Shown: in pieces, positions 6,254-9,687 of the stretch | Layout: every line of letters starts with the position of its first letter | Numbering within the stretch: the first letter of the stretch is position 1 | Assembly: GCA_024643705.1 (NCBI GenBank) | Contig: JAHEML010000074.1 | Span: forward strand, 1 to 9,687 | Length of the DNA stretch: 9,687 bases | Reading direction: 5' to 3' | DNA from: Caldilineaceae bacterium | GTDB taxonomy: Bacteria; Chloroflexota; Anaerolineae; Caldilineales; Caldilineaceae | Position numbers and translations under genes: made by a program | The notes under the pieces: generated by a model | Databases searched by the model: none | Told to the model about the DNA's origin: nothing | Seen by the model: the letters and a program-made list of their open reading frames with translations, nothing else

Positions 6254-8104
6254 ATGACAGCAGGCGAAATAGAAATTTCGCGGCTGGCTATGATACAATC
6301 TCCATTTGTGATCATTCTCAACGCTCTACTCGAACTCCTCATATCACCCGTTGGCCCTTCGTTTGTTCTCGGCGTTGGCGCGCTGGCCGTTTGGCTTATT
6401 GGCCGATACACCCGCAATGTTGACCTGGCCGGGACTGCCGCCGTGGTTTTTTGGATTGCAGCTGCAGCCCAGATCATTGGTTTGCGGCTGCAGCCGGTAG
6501 TGCCCATCTACAGCCGGGCCTGGCAACCGCTGATCCTGCCCGGTGCGAACTTGCTCTGGGTGGGCGATGGCTGGAACTGGTATGTGTCGACGCTTGTCAT
6601 TCTTCTTGGGGGCGTGGCCATTCTTCTCAGCGTTTTTGTGACCGGCGATAGCATAACCAACAATGGCGTAACCAGTGATGACGTACATAGTGTTGACGCT
6701 GATGACCAGGCCATCAGCCAGACCACCCAGCGGATCACGGCGACTCTCACATCCAATTTGGGCGTATTGGCAACAGCCTTGCTCTTTGTGGGCAGCGGCA
6801 ATCTACTCACCGTCACCCTGACCTGGGTGGTGATGGACTTGCTGATTCTTGCCCGCAATGCCATTGCCCCCCATGCCCTGGAATTGAGCGAAAACGACGA
6901 GCCATTCTACCGCGCGCCCCTTGGCAATCAAGCCCAAGGCTTTAGCCTGTTTGGCGCGCTGCTCTTGCTCATCGGTCTTCTGCCCGCCGGGATGACAGGG
7001 CCGGGCCAACCTCTGCTTGGTGGTTCGCTGCCCATCGAAACCGTCTTCCTCATGCTGCTAGCCTCGGCCATTCGTGCCGGGGCCTATCCATTTCACCTAT
7101 GGCTTCTGCCCGCCAACAGCTTGCGCCTGCGTCTACCCAGCCGTTTTTTGGATCATCTGGTGCCTGGCCTGTGCGGGCTTTGGCTATTGGGCTGGGCCAG
7201 CGGATTGGGTGGCAAAGAGATATTACAAAATGGTACTTTTGTCGGCCTCATTCTCTTGGCTCTGCTGGCGAGTGCGATGGCCGCCTATACGGCAACCGAT
7301 AAATCCTTCCATACCACGTTCGTGTTGATCACGTCTGTGGGAATCGCTGGTTTGACCAGTATCCTTGCGGGTGTGAGCGGGCCAGCCGCGCTGATTTGGC
7401 CTACCACTACTTTTGCCCTGGGGGGTGGTTTGTGGCTGGTAGGCGAACGAATTTGGCGGGAATGGGGCTGGCAATTGCCGGTCAGCATTGGCGCATTGGC
7501 GCTGGTGGGTGTGCCCTTTACCCCTGGCTTCCTCACCCAATCTGCGATTGCCCGACTTGTGGCCGGAGACTTCTCTGGCAATCTTGTCATGCCCTTTATT
7601 GCAATCTACGTGTTCGCGCAGACAATCTATGTTTCGGCCATGTTGCGCAGTTGGAGCGCAGAGGCCCAAAAACCCGCGACTCAACCTTCGCAACTGGCCT
7701 GGCGCCTCTTGATTTCCAGCGTGATTTTGGCGTTGCCATTGGTTGTGGCTGGCATCTTTCCCCAATTCATGGCGACCCTGGCTGGCATTGCCAACGCCAT
7801 ACCGCAGAATGTGGGCGACCCGCCCAGTGCTGTGGCAGACGCGCCCGTCTGGCTGACATTGGGAGTTCCGCTATTGCTGGGGATGGGCCTGGCTGTGGCG
7901 CGTACCCGCTTATGGCAGATAGTAGGCCAATGGCCCCAGCGGCTCGCCCGTTTGACCGGCCTGGAATGGCTGGCTCAGTTCACAGGTTGGGCTGGCACGC
8001 ACAGTGCAACCATGTGGGAATCGGCCATGGGTGTGGTCGAGGGTCGGGGTTCCATCGGGTGGCTCATTACTTTGATGCTCATCGGTCTATTTTTTCTGAG
8101 TTGA
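6254..8104 (+). CDS. Divergent proton-conducting (NuoL/M/N, Mrp antiporter-like) membrane subunit
   Basis: The product is a 616-aa polytopic protein with about 14 hydrophobic segments, related to the proton-translocating subunits of complex I. Landmarks are AIRAGAYPFHLWLLP (272-286), matching the family's AxK-x-PFHxWLP region, and GVPFTPGF (419-426), matching the GxPxxxGF motif before helix 12. Several canonical charged residues differ. The helix-5 glutamate position appears as Asp195 (WVVMDLL), the helix-7 lysine as Arg274, and the helix-8 lysine seems lost (CGLWL where KxGxY is usual). These are hand alignments. An acidic loop at about 130-160 is unusual. The start is either ATG 6254 or ATG 6290; neither has a good ribosome site, and I chose 6254 because it lies 6 bases after the upstream stop. 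It could be part of a complex I-like oxidoreductase, hydrogenase or cation antiporter, and the partner is not visible. Confidence 0.8.
   Translation: MTAGEIEISRLAMIQSPFVIILNALLELLISPVGPSFVLGVGALAVWLIGRYTRNVDLAGTAAVVFWIAAAAQIIGLRLQPVVPIYSRAWQPLILPGANLLWVGDGWNWYVSTLVILLGGVAILLSVFVTGDSITNNGVTSDDVHSVDADDQAISQTTQRITATLTSNLGVLATALLFVGSGNLLTVTLTWVVMDLLILARNAIAPHALELSENDEPFYRAPLGNQAQGFSLFGALLLLIGLLPAGMTGPGQPLLGGSLPIETVFLMLLASAIRAGAYPFHLWLLPANSLRLRLPSRFLDHLVPGLCGLWLLGWASGLGGKEILQNGTFVGLILLALLASAMAAYTATDKSFHTTFVLITSVGIAGLTSILAGVSGPAALIWPTTTFALGGGLWLVGERIWREWGWQLPVSIGALALVGVPFTPGFLTQSAIARLVAGDFSGNLVMPFIAIYVFAQTIYVSAMLRSWSAEAQKPATQPSQLAWRLLISSVILALPLVVAGIFPQFMATLAGIANAIPQNVGDPPSAVADAPVWLTLGVPLLLGMGLAVARTRLWQIVGQWPQRLARLTGLEWLAQFTGWAGTHSATMWESAMGVVEGRGSIGWLITLMLIGLFFLS
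6264..6281 (+). repeat. Perfect 7+7 inverted repeat at the start of the antiporter-like gene
   Basis: GCGAAAT, spacer AGAA, ATTTCGC. It lies between the two possible start codons (6254 and 6290). If translation starts at 6290 it is a leader hairpin. If it starts at 6254 it sits in codons 4-10 and could slow initiation, uncoupling the long gene from the small one upstream. Confidence 0.45.
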
Positions 8105-8108
8105 TCCT

Positions 8109-8921
8109 ATGTTGACATGGTTGTTTGGCGACAATTTCTGGCTGTCTTCTACGCCTATTATTGTGATTGGGCTGTTGGCCGCGCTTGTTGTGCTGGCCTG
8201 GGACTGGCGTATCAGTCTGCCGGCTGTACTCCTGGTTCAATGGGGGCTGGGTCGACTGTCTGCCCAGCGTGCACTCATCCCAGAGGAATGGATAAGCGTT
8301 CTTTCCTGGGTAGTGGCCGCTTCTCTGTGTATGTTTGTATTATCCATTTTGCAGTCCGGCAGGTCGCCCAGAGTCGGCAGGCTGGGTACGTTGCTATTCC
8401 GCAGCTTGGTTTTGGGGTTGGCAGCCTTCCTGCTCTATTCGGCAAAGATCGACGCATGGCTGCCGCTGATCGATGGCGAGCTGACCCGCCTGATTTTGTG
8501 GGTAGTCGTGTGCGCGCTCTTGACCACAGCCAGCACGAGCGATGCGCTGAACAATGGGCTGGCGCTCTTGCTGTGGTTGATGGCTGCTGAGATTGCGATA
8601 CTCACCGTGACACCAGCATCGGTGGTGGTGGTTCTTTTGGGAATCCTCTTCTTGGTTGTGGCCCTGGCCTGTAGCTACCTGATCATGGCAGAAAATGTAG
8701 GGCTGGTTGATCTGCAAAGACCGACGACAGATGCTGTCTTCCCCATCCGCCCCGGCCCTACCAATCCCATGTTTAATAATCGATTTGCCAACCGATTTGC
8801 TAATGTGAGACAGTGGATGGCTGGGCCAGGCAACAACGGAAAAACAGGAAATCCTGAGCAAGAGAGCCTGCCTGGCGAACCGACCCCTGCGAGAAGCGCG
8901 CAACGAGAGCAACAATTGTGA
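8109..8921 (+). CDS. Multi-helix membrane protein with polar C-terminal tail, unknown family
   Basis: The product is a 270-aa protein I do not recognise by family. Hydrophobic segments lie at about 14-31, 36-49, 60-80, 95-111, 127-141, 148-165 and 168-195, followed by a polar tail of about 70 residues rich in Pro, Asn, Gly and Gln, with no predicted structure by eye. The tail holds the duplicated RFANRFAN. Helices 6-7 carry an embedded glutamate (AAEIAIL, Glu161), and complex I subunit NuoK also has intramembrane glutamates, but the match is too weak to name it. It begins 4 bases after the first antiporter-like gene and overlaps the second by 4 bases (GTGA). This placement between two antiporter-like subunits strongly suggests a subunit of the same complex. 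Confidence 0.8.
   Translation: MLTWLFGDNFWLSSTPIIVIGLLAALVVLAWDWRISLPAVLLVQWGLGRLSAQRALIPEEWISVLSWVVAASLCMFVLSILQSGRSPRVGRLGTLLFRSLVLGLAAFLLYSAKIDAWLPLIDGELTRLILWVVVCALLTTASTSDALNNGLALLLWLMAAEIAILTVTPASVVVVLLGILFLVVALACSYLIMAENVGLVDLQRPTTDAVFPIRPGPTNPMFNNRFANRFANVRQWMAGPGNNGKTGNPEQESLPGEPTPARSAQREQQL
8781..8804 (+). repeat. Tandem 12-base in-frame duplication inside the tail
   Basis: CGATTTGCCAAC is followed directly by CGATTTGCTAAT (two differences), encoding RFAN twice. It is probably a recent small expansion in a low-constraint tail. Confidence 0.6.
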
Positions 8922-9687
8922 ATCCGATTCCATTGCCATTTTTTCTACCCACACTGCTCTTGCTGCTGGCTCTGCTTGCCTACCTGTTTCGATTCATGGA
9001 TCGGTTGACCCCTGGGTTGTCCGGTTTGGCGGCTGGGGGGTTGGGGCTTTGGCTGATGAGTGATCCGCCCATCGAAGGAGTTGCGCGCCTGTTTGGCACA
9101 CCGATACGGGTTGACTTTCAGGCTGAGATGGTGCGTTTCGATCTGGTATTTCGTCTCATCCCCTCTTCTCTCCCAATTTTGGGTACCATTCTCATATTCA
9201 CAAGCATTGCCTTGCTGCTCACGGCGGCTAGTAGCCAGGGGCGCCACTTCCCGTGGATTGCGCTCTTACTTTCCGCGGGGTATTGCCTGCTGCTGCTTCT
9301 CGCCGATGCTCCCATTCAACCAACCCTGCTGGCTCCTCTTGCGCTGGCTGTGCTGACCGCGCTGGGCATCTTTGCGCTCCAGGCTGGGCAGCTTGGCGAC
9401 ACCGTTGGGCCGCTACGAACGCTGATGCCGCCCCTATTGGCTTTCCCTTTCTTCGTCCTGGCCTCGTGGCATTTAGACTCGCTCGCCATTAACCCGCAAG
9501 ATGCCGAAGCGGGTCTGGCTGCGGCCACATTCCTGGCCTTGGGTGTCCTATTGCTGTTGGCCCCAGCCCCATTACACAGCGCAGGGCTGGCTGTGGCCGA
9601 GAGCGCTCCGCCGGTTGCTTTCGCATTGCTCACCCTGCTCTATCAATTTGTCGTACTGACGCTGATCTTCCGCATCGTCACGCTCTA
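8918..9687 (+). CDS. Second divergent antiporter-like (NuoM/N-type) membrane subunit, 3'-partial
   Basis: The frame is open from GTG 8918 to the right edge (256 codons, no stop), so the gene continues outside. The start overlaps the stop of the previous gene (GTGA), a sign of translational coupling, with a weak GAGAG ribosome site upstream. The protein is very hydrophobic, with helices at about 5-22, 35-48, 83-102, 112-128, 136-152, 170-184, 200-216 and 232-252. The segment LAPAPLHSAG...APPVAFALL (214-238) fits the helix-7/8 region of NuoN/NuoM proteins (PFHxW...aPtPvxa.L), with His220 and the Pro pair kept. The lysine normally before this motif is absent (LLLLLAPAPLH). I infer a second proton-channel-like subunit of the same complex. 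Confidence in the gene is high; confidence in the family is moderate because of the divergence and the missing C-terminus. Confidence 0.75.
   Translation, partial: MNPIPLPFFLPTLLLLLALLAYLFRFMDRLTPGLSGLAAGGLGLWLMSDPPIEGVARLFGTPIRVDFQAEMVRFDLVFRLIPSSLPILGTILIFTSIALLLTAASSQGRHFPWIALLLSAGYCLLLLLADAPIQPTLLAPLALAVLTALGIFALQAGQLGDTVGPLRTLMPPLLAFPFFVLASWHLDSLAINPQDAEAGLAAATFLALGVLLLLAPAPLHSAGLAVAESAPPVAFALLTLLYQFVVLTLIFRIVTL

Noticed and set aside
6289..6299. Internal promoter with TATGAT/TACAAT -10 box
   Set aside because: No matching -35 box lies at 16-18 bases, and the site falls within a tightly spaced operon.

Overview
The window looks like chromosomal DNA from a GC-moderate bacterium. I infer a Chloroflexota (Anaerolineae or Caldilineae type) origin from the protein style, such as the N-terminal DPEKDRP segment of the ABC exporter, and from TTG/GTG starts. 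This assignment is an inference and is not proven. No tRNA, rRNA, IS element, phage gene or CRISPR array was seen.

Layout. Bases 1-1756 (+) hold a two-component system: a sensor histidine kinase cut by the left edge, and a NarL-type response regulator overlapping it by 4 bases. Convergent with it on the minus strand are a predicted lipoprotein (1773-2630) and, upstream of that, a fused exporter-type ABC transporter (2761-4665). A 94-base divergent gap (4666-4759) carries a perfect 10+10 bp dyad and a plausible promoter. To the right, on the plus strand, lies a gene that conventional calling would split in two (4760-5314 and 5333-5629). It reads through an in-frame TGA at 5312-5314 and encodes a short GrdB-family selenoprotein with a U-G-L-C motif, and a SECIS-like hairpin follows the TGA. 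Bases 5630-5899 are non-coding, with two small hairpins.

Bases 5900-9687 (+) form a tight membrane-protein operon: a 115-aa four-helix protein, a 616-aa protein resembling NuoL/M/N (proton-conducting complex I / Mrp antiporter subunits), a 270-aa multi-helix protein of unknown family, and a second antiporter-like subunit. The last gene runs off the right edge and has no stop codon in the window. The two antiporter-like subunits keep the fold landmarks but have replaced several canonical charged residues, so the cluster may encode a divergent complex I-like or antiporter-like membrane module.

The strongest points are the UGA-recoded selenoprotein with its SECIS candidate, the divergent perfect dyad beside it, and the divergent antiporter-like operon. 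The functional relationship between the three regions cannot be told from this sequence alone.
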